Both the position numbers and the translations under genes were made by a program. Positions 27,889-38,079 of a stretch of DNA of 64,000 nt are shown piece after piece. Numbering within the stretch: position 1 is the first letter of the stretch; each line of letters starts with the position of its first letter. Source of the stretch: Pedobacter sp. AK013 (lineage in GTDB: Bacteria; Bacteroidota; Bacteroidia; Sphingobacteriales; Sphingobacteriaceae); contig NZ_JACHCQ010000002.1 in assembly GCF_014205835.1 (NCBI RefSeq), forward strand, positions 186,001 through 250,000, in the 5' to 3' direction. A model generated the notes under the pieces. That model saw only the letters and a program-made list of their open reading frames with translations, was not told the DNA's origin and made no database searches.

Positions 27889-29379
27889 TTACTTATAAAA
27901 AACCTCGTTCCAATGCAGTTCATTTCTGAACTGATTGATTTTGGTATCGGCACCGATATTCACATATTCCAAACCGGCAATATTCGCAAAATCCAATAAA
28001 TGCTCGGTGGTTAAATTCTGGCTATAAGCAGTATGATGTGCACCGCCTGCATAAATCCATGCCGCACAACCCGTTTTCATATCCGGAAGTGGTTTCCATA
28101 GTACACGGGCAACAGGCAGGTTAGGCAGGTCATTCTCTGCTTCAACTGCTTTAACCTCGTTTACCAGTAAACGGAAACGGTTACCCATATCAATTAACGA
28201 TGCGTTTAAGGCATCGCCGCCGCCTACATTAAACACCAAACGGGCAGGATCAGCTTTACCTCCAATACCTAATGGATGAACTTCCAAACTGGCTTTTCCA
28301 CTCGCCAAAGAAGCATCAACCTCAAGCATATGCGAGCCTAAAACCATCGAATTTTCCGGATCGAAGTGATAGGTATAATCTTCCATAAATGCATTACCAC
28401 CAGCTAAACCTGCACCCATTACCTTGCAGGCGCGTACTAATGCCGCAGTTTTCCAATCACCTTCCCCTGCAAAACCATAACCATCAGCCATTAAACGCTG
28501 TGCTGCGATTCCTGGCAACTGGATCATACCGTGTAAATCTTCAAAAGTATCAGAGAAGCCTTTAAAGCCCCCATCTTCTAGAAATTTCCTTAATCCCAAT
28601 TCAATTTTGGCCGCCTCGTAAACGGATGAATGCCTTGCACCACCTGCTTTTAAATCATCAGCTATTTCATAAGTAGCTTCATATTCTTTCAGTAAAGTCT
28701 GGATAGCATCTTCACTTATTCCATTAATTACGGCGACCAAATCACCTATGCCATAAGTATTTACCGCAAAACCGAATTTCATTTCAGCTTCCACCTTATC
28801 GCCATCTGTAACCGCAACATAACGCATATTATCGCCAAAACGAGCAAATTTAGCGCCCTGCCAATCGTGCCAACCTGCAGCAGCCCTACACCAGGTATCG
28901 ATCTGTTTAGCCACTTCTTCATCCTGCCAATGGCCAACAACTACTTTGCGGTCTTTACGCATCCGCGACACCATAAAACCAAATTCGCGGTCGCCATGTG
29001 CGCTTTGGTTCAAGTTCATGAAATCCATATCGATAGTATTCCAAGGAATATCGCGATTAAACTGCGTGTGTAAATGCAATAAAGGTTTTTGCAATACATT
29101 TAAACCTCTGATCCACATTTTAGCAGGAGAGAAGGTGTGCATCCAAGTAATTACCCCAATACAATTCTCATCAATATTGGCTTGTTGTAAGGTTTCGAAA
29201 ATCTCTTCAGTCGTTTTTACAATTGGCTTGTACACTACCGAAACAGAAATACTTCCATTCTGGTTTAACGAATCGGCTACTTGTTGGGCGTGGGCCGCTA
29301 CTTGTTTCAAGGTTTCTTCACCGTACAAATGTTGTGTACCGGTAATAAACCAAACTTGTAATTTTTTTAAATCAATCAT
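27889..29379 (-). CDS. araA: L-arabinose isomerase
   Basis: A 496-aa enzyme converting L-arabinose to L-ribulose in the cytoplasm. It starts with [20 protein letters not shown] and shows the conserved [55 protein letters not shown] (catalytic Glu) and GAHHTAYS near the C-terminus. Length matches the family (about 495-500). It is downstream of araD with a 427-bp gap containing a repeat element, so it may be expressed from its own promoter. A strong terminator follows. Confidence 0.98.
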   Translation of the reverse strand: MIDLKKLQVWFITGTQHLYGEETLKQVAAHAQQVADSLNQNGSISVSVVYKPIVKTTEEIFETLQQANIDENCIGVITWMHTFSPAKMWIRGLNVLQKPLLHLHTQFNRDIPWNTIDMDFMNLNQSAHGDREFGFMVSRMRKDRKVVVGHWQDEEVAKQIDTWCRAAAGWHDWQGAKFARFGDNMRYVAVTDGDKVEAEMKFGFAVNTYGIGDLVAVINGISEDAIQTLLKEYEATYEIADDLKAGGARHSSVYEAAKIELGLRKFLEDGGFKGFSDTFEDLHGMIQLPGIAAQRLMADGYGFAGEGDWKTAALVRACKVMGAGLAGGNAFMEDYTYHFDPENSMVLGSHMLEVDASLASGKASLEVHPLGIGGKADPARLVFNVGGGDALNASLIDMGNRFRLLVNEVKAVEAENDLPNLPVARVLWKPLPDMKTGCAAWIYAGGAHHTAYSQNLTTEHLLDFANIAGLEYVNIGADTKINQFRNELHWNEVFYK

Positions 29380-29549
29380 TACTATTTATGTTACTTTTAA
29401 TTTATTCAATTCTCTCCGGCATATGTCCTCACAGACCGAAATATTTTATTTTTACTTTCTGGATCTCTGTCTCCACAAACCATTATTCATATTCTTTTTT
29501 TGAAAAGCAAGGTTCTGTTTTTTATCGGTTAGGATAGTCCTGCTTTCCG

Positions 29550-29752
29550 TTTTATTCGCCCGCCTGCGGTTGGGCTCATGCGCACTCCAATCAGGTTTAG
29601 GTTACTTAGGTAAACCTTGCAATGTTAAACCCGACAGCAGCGGCAGCTCCCGATTTAAGCACTTTTTTGTCTTTTATTTATGGCGCGCTTGCTTGTTTCG
29701 CAGGTTTCATCGGGACTATAGCGAATGGCGGGACTTTCGTTCCCTAAGTACC
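29550..29752. repeat. GC-rich intergenic element with hairpin between araD and araA
   Basis: A GC-rich island in an AT-rich gene-free stretch (29380-29806). It has short inverted segments, such as CTCCCGAT at 29647-29654 against ATCGGGAC at 29709-29716, and runs like GACAGCAGCGGCAGCTCCCG and GACTATAGCGAATGGCGGGA. No sensible protein is encoded. It looks like a dispersed intergenic repeat, here with about 54 extra bases inside the hairpin. Copy number is unknown. Confidence 0.45.
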
Positions 29753-29806
29753 ACTGCAATTGCTTTCCAAAACCCTTAATTCAATTTATGCAACCAAACT
29801 CAAAAC

Positions 29807-30508
29807 TTATTTCTGCCCATAATAAGCGCCATCACCATGTTTACGTTCATAATGTTTCTCTATTAACGAATCTTTAAGTTTTGGAGCTTTCGGATTGATC
29901 TGTTCTGTTAACAAAGCCATTTGTGCTACAGTTTCTAAAACTGCACTGTTATAAACTGCTTTCTCTGCCGTTTTCCCCCAGGTAAAAGGAGCGTGGTTAC
30001 CTACCAAAATCATTTCCACTTCTTTATAACTCAGACCTAAACTTTCGAAATGGTTCATAATCTGGAAACCGGTCTCATACTCGTAATTCCCTTTGATCAT
30101 TTCATCGGCCATTGGTGGCGCACATGGAATATCTACAGTTAAATGATCGGCATGCGTGGTTCCAAAAATTGGAATGGGCCTTTGTGCTTGTGCCCACGCG
30201 GTTCCATAAGTAGAATGTGTATGCACAATCCCACCGATTTCTTGCCAGTGTTTATATAAAACCGCATGGGTTTTAGTATCTGATGAGGGGCGTAAACTCC
30301 CCTCAACCGTATTTCCGTCAAAATCTACGATTACCATTTTTTCCGGCGATAAATCCTCGTAAGGCACACCGCTTGGTTTAATCGCAAAAACCCCTTTTGA
30401 TCGGTCTGCTGCACTCACGTTTCCGAAAGTAAAAAGCACTAATCCCAGTTTAGGTAATTGCATATTGGCCTGGTAAGCCTGTTCTTTTATATCTTGATAG
30501 TTGCTCAT
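29807..30508 (-). CDS. araD: L-ribulose-5-phosphate 4-epimerase
   Basis: A 233-aa class II aldolase-family epimerase converting L-ribulose 5-phosphate to D-xylulose 5-phosphate. Zn-binding and active-site landmarks are VHTHSTYGTAWAQ (His pair near 95-97), FGTTHADHLTVDIPC and LVGNHAPFTWGKTAEKAV (third His near 171). N-terminal NVSAADRSKGVFAIKPSGVP binds the phosphate. Length is typical. Its start overlaps the ribulokinase stop by 4 bp (ATGA), so araB and araD are co-translated. Confidence 0.97.
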   Translation of the reverse strand: MSNYQDIKEQAYQANMQLPKLGLVLFTFGNVSAADRSKGVFAIKPSGVPYEDLSPEKMVIVDFDGNTVEGSLRPSSDTKTHAVLYKHWQEIGGIVHTHSTYGTAWAQAQRPIPIFGTTHADHLTVDIPCAPPMADEMIKGNYEYETGFQIMNHFESLGLSYKEVEMILVGNHAPFTWGKTAEKAVYNSAVLETVAQMALLTEQINPKAPKLKDSLIEKHYERKHGDGAYYGQK

Positions 30509-32205
30509 GATAAGTAAGGTTTTACATCTTTTTTGTTGTATTTCTCGAGGTATCTGCCTAAGCCTAAATATTGTTGGTAATGCTGGCGGTAAAGTTTTTG
30601 TTTTTTGATATTTGGCTTATATTCTTTTTCAAAACCTGTTCCCATGGCTACCATAGCTGCTTCGATATTTGGATAAATACCTGCTGCTACTGCAGCGAAC
30701 ATAGCCGCACCTAATGCGCAGGTATGCTCGAAACGGTGAATCCTGATCGGCATTTCCAACACATCGGCCATCATTTGCATAATATAAGCTGATTTTTTCG
30801 CTACACCGCCAATACCAATAATCCCTTTTACAGGCACACCTTGCTCTTTAAAACGATCTACAATAGCCTTGGCACCGAAACACGTTGCAGCAGCTAGAGC
30901 ACGGAAAAACCGTGGCGCATCGGTTCCTAAACCTAAACCGGTTATAGCGCCTTTTAGTTCCTGGTTTGCATCTGGTGTTCTACGACCGTTTAACCAATCA
31001 ATAGCCAGTTCTGCATAATCGTCATCTTGCAAAGCAGCAGCCTGCTTGCTTAAGTTAGCAATAATTTTTCCTTCTAATTCTGCCTTTAAAGCATTCGCTG
31101 TCGCCTCATCAATTACATCAGATTCTGTAAGTAAATGATTTAATGGCCAGCTAATTAAATTCTTGAACCAGGCATACACATCGCCAAAAGCCGATTGTCC
31201 GGCCTCTAATCCGGCCATCCCGGGAATTACTGAGCCATTTACTTGTCCACAGATACCGTTAATCAATTTGCCATCTAAATCCTGGTTAGGAGCTACTAAG
31301 ATATCGCATGTGCTCGTACCCATTACTTTACTCAGGTAATAAGGCTCAATCTGCCCACCAACAGCCCCCATGTGTGCATCAAATGCACCAACACCAACAA
31401 CCACATCAGTATTTAAGCCTAGTTTTGTAGCCCATTCTTCGCTCAATGTTCCAGCAGAAACATCAGAAGTATAGGTATCGTTAAATAATTTTGCTCTAAA
31501 ACCAGCTAAAAGGGGATCGAGAGTGCTAAAGAAATCTTCAGGAGGTAAACCGTTAAATTCTTCTGCCCAAAGTGCTTTATGCCCGGCAGCACAACGGCTG
31601 CGTTTCATCTCTTTGATATCTTTTCCACCACAAAGTAAAAACGGAATCCAGTCGCAGTGCTCAACCCATGATGCTGCGCCTTTTTTTATAGTCGAATCAA
31701 CCCTTAAAATATGTAGTAATTTAGACCAGAACCATTCTGATGAATAAATACCACCAACATATTTAAGGTAATTAGTGCTGAACTTGGTAGCATGCTCATT
31801 GATTTCAGCGGCTTCTTTAACTGATGTATGATCTTTCCAAAGTACAAACATGGCATTTGGATTTTCTTCAAAACCTTTGGTCAAAGCAAGGGGAGTACCC
31901 GTTGCATCAACCGCCACCGGGCTAGAACCAGTTGTATCAACTGAAATTCCCTTTATCAAATGTGCAATTTCTGCACCACCTGCTTTGGCTATGCAATCTT
32001 TTATAGTGTGTGTTAAACCTTCAATATAATCTAAGGGATGCTGGCGGAACTGATTAACGGCGGGCTTACAATATAAACCTTTCTGCCATCTTGGATAAAG
32101 AAAAACCGACGAGGCTAATTCTTTTCCGTTTGCGGTATCGACTAGAACAGACCGGACAGAATCTGACCCGTAATCTACTCCAATTACATAGTTTGCTGTG
32201 CTCAT
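30505..32205 (-). CDS. araB: Ribulokinase
   Basis: A 566-aa FGGY-family kinase phosphorylating L-ribulose with ATP. It shows the N-terminal phosphate-binding strand YVIGVDYGSDSVRSVLVDT, the ribulokinase-type DTTGSSPVAVDATGTPLAL, GAFDAHMGAVGGQIEPYYLS and the C-terminal ATP-site block IIGIGGVAKKSAYIMQMMAD. Length fits the araB-type family (about 560). First gene of the araB-araD unit; the ATG lies 3 bp from an inverted repeat (32209-32241) that may be the operator. No arabinose transporter is encoded in the window. Confidence 0.97.
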   Translation of the reverse strand: MSTANYVIGVDYGSDSVRSVLVDTANGKELASSVFLYPRWQKGLYCKPAVNQFRQHPLDYIEGLTHTIKDCIAKAGGAEIAHLIKGISVDTTGSSPVAVDATGTPLALTKGFEENPNAMFVLWKDHTSVKEAAEINEHATKFSTNYLKYVGGIYSSEWFWSKLLHILRVDSTIKKGAASWVEHCDWIPFLLCGGKDIKEMKRSRCAAGHKALWAEEFNGLPPEDFFSTLDPLLAGFRAKLFNDTYTSDVSAGTLSEEWATKLGLNTDVVVGVGAFDAHMGAVGGQIEPYYLSKVMGTSTCDILVAPNQDLDGKLINGICGQVNGSVIPGMAGLEAGQSAFGDVYAWFKNLISWPLNHLLTESDVIDEATANALKAELEGKIIANLSKQAAALQDDDYAELAIDWLNGRRTPDANQELKGAITGLGLGTDAPRFFRALAAATCFGAKAIVDRFKEQGVPVKGIIGIGGVAKKSAYIMQMMADVLEMPIRIHRFEHTCALGAAMFAAVAAGIYPNIEAAMVAMGTGFEKEYKPNIKKQKLYRQHYQQYLGLGRYLEKYNKKDVKPYLS

Positions 32206-32208
32206 AAC

Positions 32209-32241
32209 AATAAATAAATGTCTAATTAACGTTTATTTATT
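32209..32241. promoter_or_regulatory. Inverted repeat at the araB start (candidate AraR operator)
   Basis: AATAAATAAATG (32209-32220) and CGTTTATTTATT (32230-32241) are complementary at 11 of 12 positions around a 9-bp spacer, just upstream of the araB ATG. The position suits a repressor site. Whether the Nudix regulator binds here is inference. Confidence 0.45.
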
Positions 32242-32361
32242 TGAATTAAAAAATTTTATTGATTTTTTAAATATTCTTACATCCTGGTTAAAAGAAAAAG
32301 CCTCTTGGTAGGTGATCAGAAGGCTATTAAATTTGGTTAAAAAATAATATTTAATGCACAC

Positions 32362-32880
32362 TTACTTAATTATGATCGGTAACACGATATTTTCCCATTT
32401 TAATAAAAAACTCTTATTTGTGGTCTGGTAAGTCAGTAAATCTTCTTTTTCTTTATTTTTAAATGGTTTTACAGGCACCCGCAACTGATCCTGTTTCATA
32501 TTATACTTAAATGCTCCCCATTGCTGAGGTTCTTTATTGAATATGGCAATCCAATCCTGATTTTCCTTTGGGATAATAAAGAAAGCATATTTACCTGCAG
32601 GAAGGTTTTTTCCCTGAACTTTTATATCCTGATCTGTTTCAAAAGTTGTGGCTTCATTGGCACCCGCACGCCATACAGAGTCGAATGGGACAAGACTTCC
32701 CCATATTTTTCTTTCTTTTACTGATGGTCTGCTGTATGCGATGATAATATTGGCTTTTCCAATCACTGATTTTACGGTGTCGGGGAGGCTTACCCTTGGC
32801 TTTTTGGTTTGTGCAGATGCCCCTCCACAAATTCCTGATATGATCAGAAGGGCTATAGTTGCGATTTTTAATTTTCTCAT
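32362..32880 (-). CDS. DUF2911 protein, exported
   Basis: A 172-aa protein with a signal peptide (ATIALLIISGICGGASA, cleaved near SAQ) and the DUF2911 domain: VIGKANIIIAYSRPSVKERK, WGSLVPFDSVWRAGANEAT, FETDQDIKVQGKNLPAGKYA and DWIAIFNKEPQQWGAFKYN. This domain is widespread in exported Bacteroidota proteins and has no known activity. It is probably monocistronic. The gap to araB includes a weak hairpin near 32290-32325. Confidence 0.9.
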   Translation of the reverse strand: MRKLKIATIALLIISGICGGASAQTKKPRVSLPDTVKSVIGKANIIIAYSRPSVKERKIWGSLVPFDSVWRAGANEATTFETDQDIKVQGKNLPAGKYAFFIIPKENQDWIAIFNKEPQQWGAFKYNMKQDQLRVPVKPFKNKEKEDLLTYQTTNKSFLLKWENIVLPIIIK

Positions 32881-32987
32881 GCTAATGGTGTTTATTTGAA
32901 ATTTATGCTTTCTAAAATATGGTATAAAACCAGTACCTTTCTGTACTATTCTTCACTTATCCGGTACATTTAAGATTAAGGCGGTGA

Positions 32988-33830
32988 TTAAGAAGCGAAT
33001 TTCTTTCTGTAAGCGGTAGGACTAATCCCTCTGAGTTTTTTAAATGCCCGGTTTAAATGGCTTTCATCGGTAAAATTTAATTCATAGGCTATTTCATTGA
33101 TACGCATATCGCTACTTAATAATCTATTTTCTATCAATCTTACCTTATAATTAGAAATATATTGCTGTAAGGTTTCGCCCGTCTGTTTTTTAAAATAGCG
33201 TCCTAAATAATTTGCTGAAATTTTAAGATTGTCACTTATTTTTTCCACTCTCAGATTTTCCTGACTGCGTATATTTTCCTGGATATAATGAAGAATATCA
33301 AGTACAGGCTCGCCGGTATTTTCTTTTACATTTTTTGGCAATTTTAAGGCGATGTTCCTGGCAATAATGAGCAACAGCGTATTTACAATCTGCTGAATAA
33401 TCTTATTATGGTAAATCTGCTCATAATCCATTTCTTTTCTAATGCAATCAATCATTGCCGCAACCAAAGGTTTATCTACGCCATTTTTTAAGATACAGCC
33501 GGGCCTATGACTGGCATTTTGAAGAATCTGTTCCATCCGCTGCACCCAGTCGTTATCTTTATCCATCCTCGGTTTGACATATACATCATTAAAGTGAAGG
33601 AAAAAGAAAGTAGTGGAAGAATGGGTGCTAAAAGTATATTGATCTGCGGGGGTGCTTAAAAACATATTGCCTGGCCGGTAATTAAAACTGTGCCCATTCA
33701 TGGTATGAACCCCGGTGCCTTCAATAATATAAACCAGTTTAAAAAAATTATTTTTATAGACCGCTTTAGGAAAAATATCGAATTTTTTAAAACTAATTTC
33801 GAAAAGCCTGTATAAATGTTCTCTTGCCAT
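32988..33830 (-). CDS. AraC-family transcriptional regulator
   Basis: A 280-aa regulator with an N-terminal cupin-like sensing domain (VYIIEGTGVHTMNGHSFNYR, about 33-110) and a C-terminal double helix-turn-helix (about 180-280): VEKISDNLKISANYLGRYFK, then INEIAYELNFTDESHLNRAF and RGISPTAYRKKF. Such proteins activate genes in response to small ligands. It follows the TonB receptor gene in the same direction with 48 bp between them, and may regulate it or the ara genes downstream; the sequence does not decide which. Confidence 0.92.
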   Translation of the reverse strand: MAREHLYRLFEISFKKFDIFPKAVYKNNFFKLVYIIEGTGVHTMNGHSFNYRPGNMFLSTPADQYTFSTHSSTTFFFLHFNDVYVKPRMDKDNDWVQRMEQILQNASHRPGCILKNGVDKPLVAAMIDCIRKEMDYEQIYHNKIIQQIVNTLLLIIARNIALKLPKNVKENTGEPVLDILHYIQENIRSQENLRVEKISDNLKISANYLGRYFKKQTGETLQQYISNYKVRLIENRLLSSDMRINEIAYELNFTDESHLNRAFKKLRGISPTAYRKKFAS

Positions 33831-33878
33831 ATATTAAAGATAATGATAAAATGAAATTACGAAGATTAAGATACCCCC

Positions 33879-36335
33879 TTAATTCTCCTGCTTTTCGGCA
33901 CTATGTTCAATGTTCTTTTTCTGGAAGATCTCTTTTCCAAAATTATATGCAAAGCTGATACTTCCCCTCGCACCAATTGTTTTTCTTTCAAAATCAAGTA
34001 AAACCCCATTGCCATCTCTCAAAAAGCTCCATTTCCTTGTTGCTAAAATATCCCTGCCGCTTAAGGATAATGATACTTTACTGTGGAACAGATTGATTTT
34101 GCTACCTGCATCTAATGCAAAACTGCCATAATTTCTGTCTTGAGCGGTTTTAAAAGGTGCCTGGTAACTTCCCCGTAATTGTAAAGAAATATTTTTAACT
34201 ACAGTAAAATTGTTGGTGATATTGGCGTTCCAGCTCAAACCACTGCTCTTTGCTATATTAAATTGAGGCGCCGCATCTGTGTGGTTATTGTAGAGATTGG
34301 CATTAATAAGAAAATCCCAGCTTTTTACCACATTAAAGCGGCTAATTATTTCAAATCCTCCGGTATAAGCATTTGCTATATTGGTAGAAGTTGTAGTAAT
34401 TACCCCATTTACAGGCGCACTTTCTACATGTGCAATATAATCGTTTGTTTTGCGGTAATATAAGCTCGAACTTAGATTTACCCTGCTCCAGCTTTTATGG
34501 TAGCTTAACTCGAAAGCATGTATATCTTCGGGTAAAATATTCGGATTGCCCACATCAAAATTTACGGGATCTGAAATATCGGGTATCGGACTGTAATTAC
34601 GTGGTGTAGGCCGTGTAACCCTGCGCACGTAACTTAACTGTAACTGGCTGTTTTCTTCAATTTTCTCTGTAAGCGTTACACTAGGGTATAACCTTAGATT
34701 GCGTACTTTCACAGGGGTATATAATGGATCGCTATATAAATTGTATCCATTTACATATCCGTCCAGATTGGCATATTCTGTTCTCAGGCCAACTAAATAA
34801 TTAAAGTCTTTTATCTGATTTTGGTAATTGATATAAAATGCATGAATTTGATTATGTCCGTTAAAATACGCCCTGTAAGGATAATATTCGCTATAACGCA
34901 ATGCATTGTTATCTAATCTGTAAACTATCTGATTTCGTTCGTCCAACCTCCATTGGCTCCGGTAGCCAGCATCTAAACTTCCCTTTCCAACCGGCAATGT
35001 ATAATCTATCTGCACATTATAATAACTGTTGCGATTGTTGTTAACAGGATGAACAGTGCTCGTGTTGTAAGTTGTTGCCTGATCATGTAGATTATAAATA
35101 TCCGAAAAAAAATATTGGTCAATATTTCCATTACCATGCGCGTAACCAATACTAAAAGTAAGCTCTTCTTTTGGTTTGTTAAAGGTTTTTACAAAATCCA
35201 GGTTCAGGTTATACGTTCTTCCGTTCCCCTTTGTTGTGTTGGTATTATTGATTAACTGCAGGGGAGATCTGGCTGCACTGAACTGTTTGATTTCAAGCCA
35301 TTCATTTTTATTATTGCTATTGACGTTGTATCCACCAGAAAAATTTAACAAACTCTTGGGCGTGATGTAATAATCTATTCCGGCTTTTATGTTGTGGGCA
35401 TTAGTTATGGTGGCAGATGGAAAGGTTTCATTAGAGAATAAAACATCCGTTGTTGGATTTAAAAACTGTAGATATTGATGTCCGTTGCTAAATATATTAT
35501 TGTGCTGAAAATCATAATTCGTGTAAACATTTACCTTACTATTCTCAAAACTCAAGCTCAATCCACTTGTATAATTATTTCTTGTACCTGCTGAAGCATT
35601 TACCGAACCATTAAACCCCAATTTCTGGTTCCTCTTTAAAACAATATTGATAAAACCTGTATCGCCCTGGGCTTCATATTTAGCAGAGGGGTTGGTTACC
35701 AACTCTATACTTTCAATTGATGCGGCTGGAATGGACTGTAGGATCTGCATAATATCGCCACCGCCAATTAACGAAGGTTTCCCATCAATCAGCACATTCA
35801 ATTTTGAAGAACCACGCAAACTCAGGTTCCCGCTACCATCAATACTAAGTGTAGGAATATTCTGTAATAAATCGGTAGCTGTACCTCCCTTACCGATGAG
35901 GCTTTGTTCTACCGAAAATTTCTTTTTAATAAGACCGATCTGTTCATTGTTTTTTGTTGCGTTTACTGTAATTTCTTTGAGTATATTCTGGTCGGAGGCA
36001 TTCATTCTAAGCTCACCCAGATTTATCTGATTACTTTCTGCCGAAACTTTAATGCTATCTTTGATAAATGTTTTATAACCAATATATGCTGCCTTAAGCC
36101 AGTAAATACCATTTGGAATACCTGTGATGTTGAAATTACCAGCCGAATCTGTCTCTGCTATTTTGATCAGCGCATTAGTACCATAAGCAGATAAAGAAAC
36201 CGTTGCAAATGGTATAATTTCGTTCATTTTTGCATCACGAAGTCTTCCACTTACCCTATTGCTACCCTGTGCCATTCCGTATAAGTCCCATGCTATAAAA
36301 AACAGCATGAATATTATAAATTTAGTGTTTTTCAT
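33879..36335 (-). CDS. TonB-dependent receptor, OMP_b-brl_3 type
   Basis: About 818 aa. The frame is open to 36416, but MKNTKFIIFMLFFIAWDLYG at 36335 gives a proper signal peptide. The layout is a carboxypeptidase regulatory-like domain (VSGRLRDAKMNEIIPFATVS), a plug (ATDLLQNIPTLSIDGSGNLS, then NPSAKYEAQGDTGFINIVLK) and a barrel with many aromatic strands, ending in SISFAYNFGKEIFQ. It resembles the receptor at 2587-5031 in architecture. No SusD partner is present and the substrate is unknown. It is co-directional with the AraC gene. Confidence 0.88.
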   Translation of the reverse strand: MKNTKFIIFMLFFIAWDLYGMAQGSNRVSGRLRDAKMNEIIPFATVSLSAYGTNALIKIAETDSAGNFNITGIPNGIYWLKAAYIGYKTFIKDSIKVSAESNQINLGELRMNASDQNILKEITVNATKNNEQIGLIKKKFSVEQSLIGKGGTATDLLQNIPTLSIDGSGNLSLRGSSKLNVLIDGKPSLIGGGDIMQILQSIPAASIESIELVTNPSAKYEAQGDTGFINIVLKRNQKLGFNGSVNASAGTRNNYTSGLSLSFENSKVNVYTNYDFQHNNIFSNGHQYLQFLNPTTDVLFSNETFPSATITNAHNIKAGIDYYITPKSLLNFSGGYNVNSNNKNEWLEIKQFSAARSPLQLINNTNTTKGNGRTYNLNLDFVKTFNKPKEELTFSIGYAHGNGNIDQYFFSDIYNLHDQATTYNTSTVHPVNNNRNSYYNVQIDYTLPVGKGSLDAGYRSQWRLDERNQIVYRLDNNALRYSEYYPYRAYFNGHNQIHAFYINYQNQIKDFNYLVGLRTEYANLDGYVNGYNLYSDPLYTPVKVRNLRLYPSVTLTEKIEENSQLQLSYVRRVTRPTPRNYSPIPDISDPVNFDVGNPNILPEDIHAFELSYHKSWSRVNLSSSLYYRKTNDYIAHVESAPVNGVITTTSTNIANAYTGGFEIISRFNVVKSWDFLINANLYNNHTDAAPQFNIAKSSGLSWNANITNNFTVVKNISLQLRGSYQAPFKTAQDRNYGSFALDAGSKINLFHSKVSLSLSGRDILATRKWSFLRDGNGVLLDFERKTIGARGSISFAYNFGKEIFQKKNIEHSAEKQEN

Positions 36336-36517
36336 TGTGTGTTGCTGATAAAGCATGTTTATGAGCAATACAAAAGTATAGGAGAAGTTGGCCTTCTTTT
36401 CTGTACAATTATGCACTTATTCTGTACAAAATTATACCATCAATACTTGACTTATTTTAGATAAAAAGTATAGAAAATATTTATAAATTGAGTAAACAAA
36501 TCTACTTGCACAAATTA

Positions 36518-37045
36518 ATGTTATCTATTAGAAATCTAGAAAAACACGAAGTAGAGCGCACCAGGGAAATCGACCGCTCAGAAGAGATTTTCGGAATTTA
36601 TCAGTTTCGTAACAACCAGTTGAATCTGGTCCCGCATCGTGAAAGCGTTTTGGGCTTTGAGCAGAATGAATTGAAAGCAATTATCAGCCGTCAAATCAAA
36701 TTAATAGAAAATGGCGGGCAGGTTTTTAGTGCTTTTGATGCGGAAAAAATGATCGCTATTGCTTCGGTTGAAAATAAAAAAAGAGGCTTATTGCTAAATT
36801 ATTGTAAAATGGATATCCTCTATGTAAGTAAACTTTACCAGGGGAAAGGGGTGGCCAGCCAACTCTTAGATGCATGTAAACAGGCCGCAAAAAACTTCGG
36901 TGCAGAAAAACTTTATATCTCTGCAACGCCTACCAAAAATACAGTCGATTTTTATTTAAAAAGAGGAGCACGGCTGGTATTAGAATTAGATCAAGTTTTG
37001 TTTGCTGAAGAACCTGAAGATATCCACCTGGAGTTGGATATTTAG
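36518..37045 (+). CDS. GNAT-family N-acetyltransferase
   Basis: About 175 aa with a GNAT acetyl-CoA-binding core: MDILYVSKLYQGKGVASQLL (motif A with the Q/RxxGxG/A loop, QGKGVA) and LYISATPTKNTVDFYLKRGA (motif B). Upstream strands appear in GQVFSAFDAEKMIAIASVEN. The acetylated substrate cannot be predicted. The frame is open from a TTG at 36488, but the ATG at 36518 is preferred. It is convergent with the esterase gene, with 13 bp between the stops. Confidence 0.85.
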   Translation: MLSIRNLEKHEVERTREIDRSEEIFGIYQFRNNQLNLVPHRESVLGFEQNELKAIISRQIKLIENGGQVFSAFDAEKMIAIASVENKKRGLLLNYCKMDILYVSKLYQGKGVASQLLDACKQAAKNFGAEKLYISATPTKNTVDFYLKRGARLVLELDQVLFAEEPEDIHLELDI

Positions 37046-37058
37046 TATCTAATAAAAC

Positions 37059-37931
37059 TTATTCTTTTTTTGTTACAGGATATAAAAATTTAAATGAATT
37101 GGAAACCGCCTGATGCATAATTGTAGCATGGTTCTCTTGTGGTAAAAAATCAAAATATACTTGTACATTTTTGTTTTTGAAACCTTTTATTTTTTCGGCT
37201 AATAGATTGGCATCTACTTCCATTACCCGGGGTATTGCGGTTGGTGTTAGGCCTTCTTTACCAACAGCAATATAAACCGTGGTTTGTTGATTAAAAGCAC
37301 TTTCACTCAATTTTGAATCCTGATTTAACAATGAGCCATTATTCCACCATAAACTGGGGCTAATAATAATGTATTGATTAAAAAGTGCAGGTTTTTTGAT
37401 TAAAATTTCTGTTGCCAGCAAGCCTCCTAAAGATTGGCCGATAATGGTTTTGCTTGTATTCGTTTTATATTTTGACTGAATATAAGGCTCAAGCTCTTTT
37501 TCGATAAAGGAAATAAATTGATCAGAATGGCCTGTTGTTGGGTAGCTTTTCTTATCGCGCTCAATTGATGTAGGAAAAGTGAAATCCCTTTTACGATCGA
37601 CGGTTGCAATGCCAACCACAATTGATTTTGGAACCTGATTTACCCATTCAAAACTATTAAACTGTACAAGGCCTACAACATGAATGAAATCTTCATCGGC
37701 AGAACCATCAAGCAAATAGATTACCGGATACCTTGTAGTATCATTTTGTTTATAACCTTCTGGAAGATATATGTTTAAAATTCTCTTTTCAGCAAGTGCT
37801 TTTGATTGTATTTCATCTATTAGGCCTAAAACAAAAGGTTTATTTTTAGCAGTATCTGCTGGTCTATTTTTTTGTCCGAAAACTACGGCCGTACAAAAAG
37901 TTAAAAGAAGAATTAAAAATGCTTTATTCAT
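37059..37931 (-). CDS. Exported alpha/beta-hydrolase of the esterase D/IroE-like family
   Basis: About 290 aa. The signal peptide MNKAFLILLLTFCTAVVFG starts at 37931; the frame is open to 38003. The alpha/beta-hydrolase esterase domain (PF00756) shows RILNIYLPEGYKQNDTTRYP, VIYLLDGSADEDFIHVVGLV, the nucleophile elbow IIGQSLGGLLATEI (GxSxG) and ENHATIMHQAV carrying the catalytic His. Relatives hydrolyse siderophore esters, feruloyl or acetyl esters of glycans, or phospholipids. The substrate is not evident, and neighbours give no hint. Confidence 0.88.
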   Translation of the reverse strand: MNKAFLILLLTFCTAVVFGQKNRPADTAKNKPFVLGLIDEIQSKALAEKRILNIYLPEGYKQNDTTRYPVIYLLDGSADEDFIHVVGLVQFNSFEWVNQVPKSIVVGIATVDRKRDFTFPTSIERDKKSYPTTGHSDQFISFIEKELEPYIQSKYKTNTSKTIIGQSLGGLLATEILIKKPALFNQYIIISPSLWWNNGSLLNQDSKLSESAFNQQTTVYIAVGKEGLTPTAIPRVMEVDANLLAEKIKGFKNKNVQVYFDFLPQENHATIMHQAVSNSFKFLYPVTKKE

Positions 37932-38079
37932 ATATTTCTTAATAGGATACACGCTATAATGAGATACACTCAACTTGTGTATATTTTTTTTGGAAAAATA
38001 CAATTTTCAATCGGCCTGATAAAATTGATACGGATTGGAGTGTCCGAATTTACATTTATGATTGTATAAGGGTAAGCAA

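Noticed and set aside
29570..29779. 69-aa ORF between araD and araA
   Set aside because: It coincides with the GC-rich repeat-like element and its composition is not protein-like.
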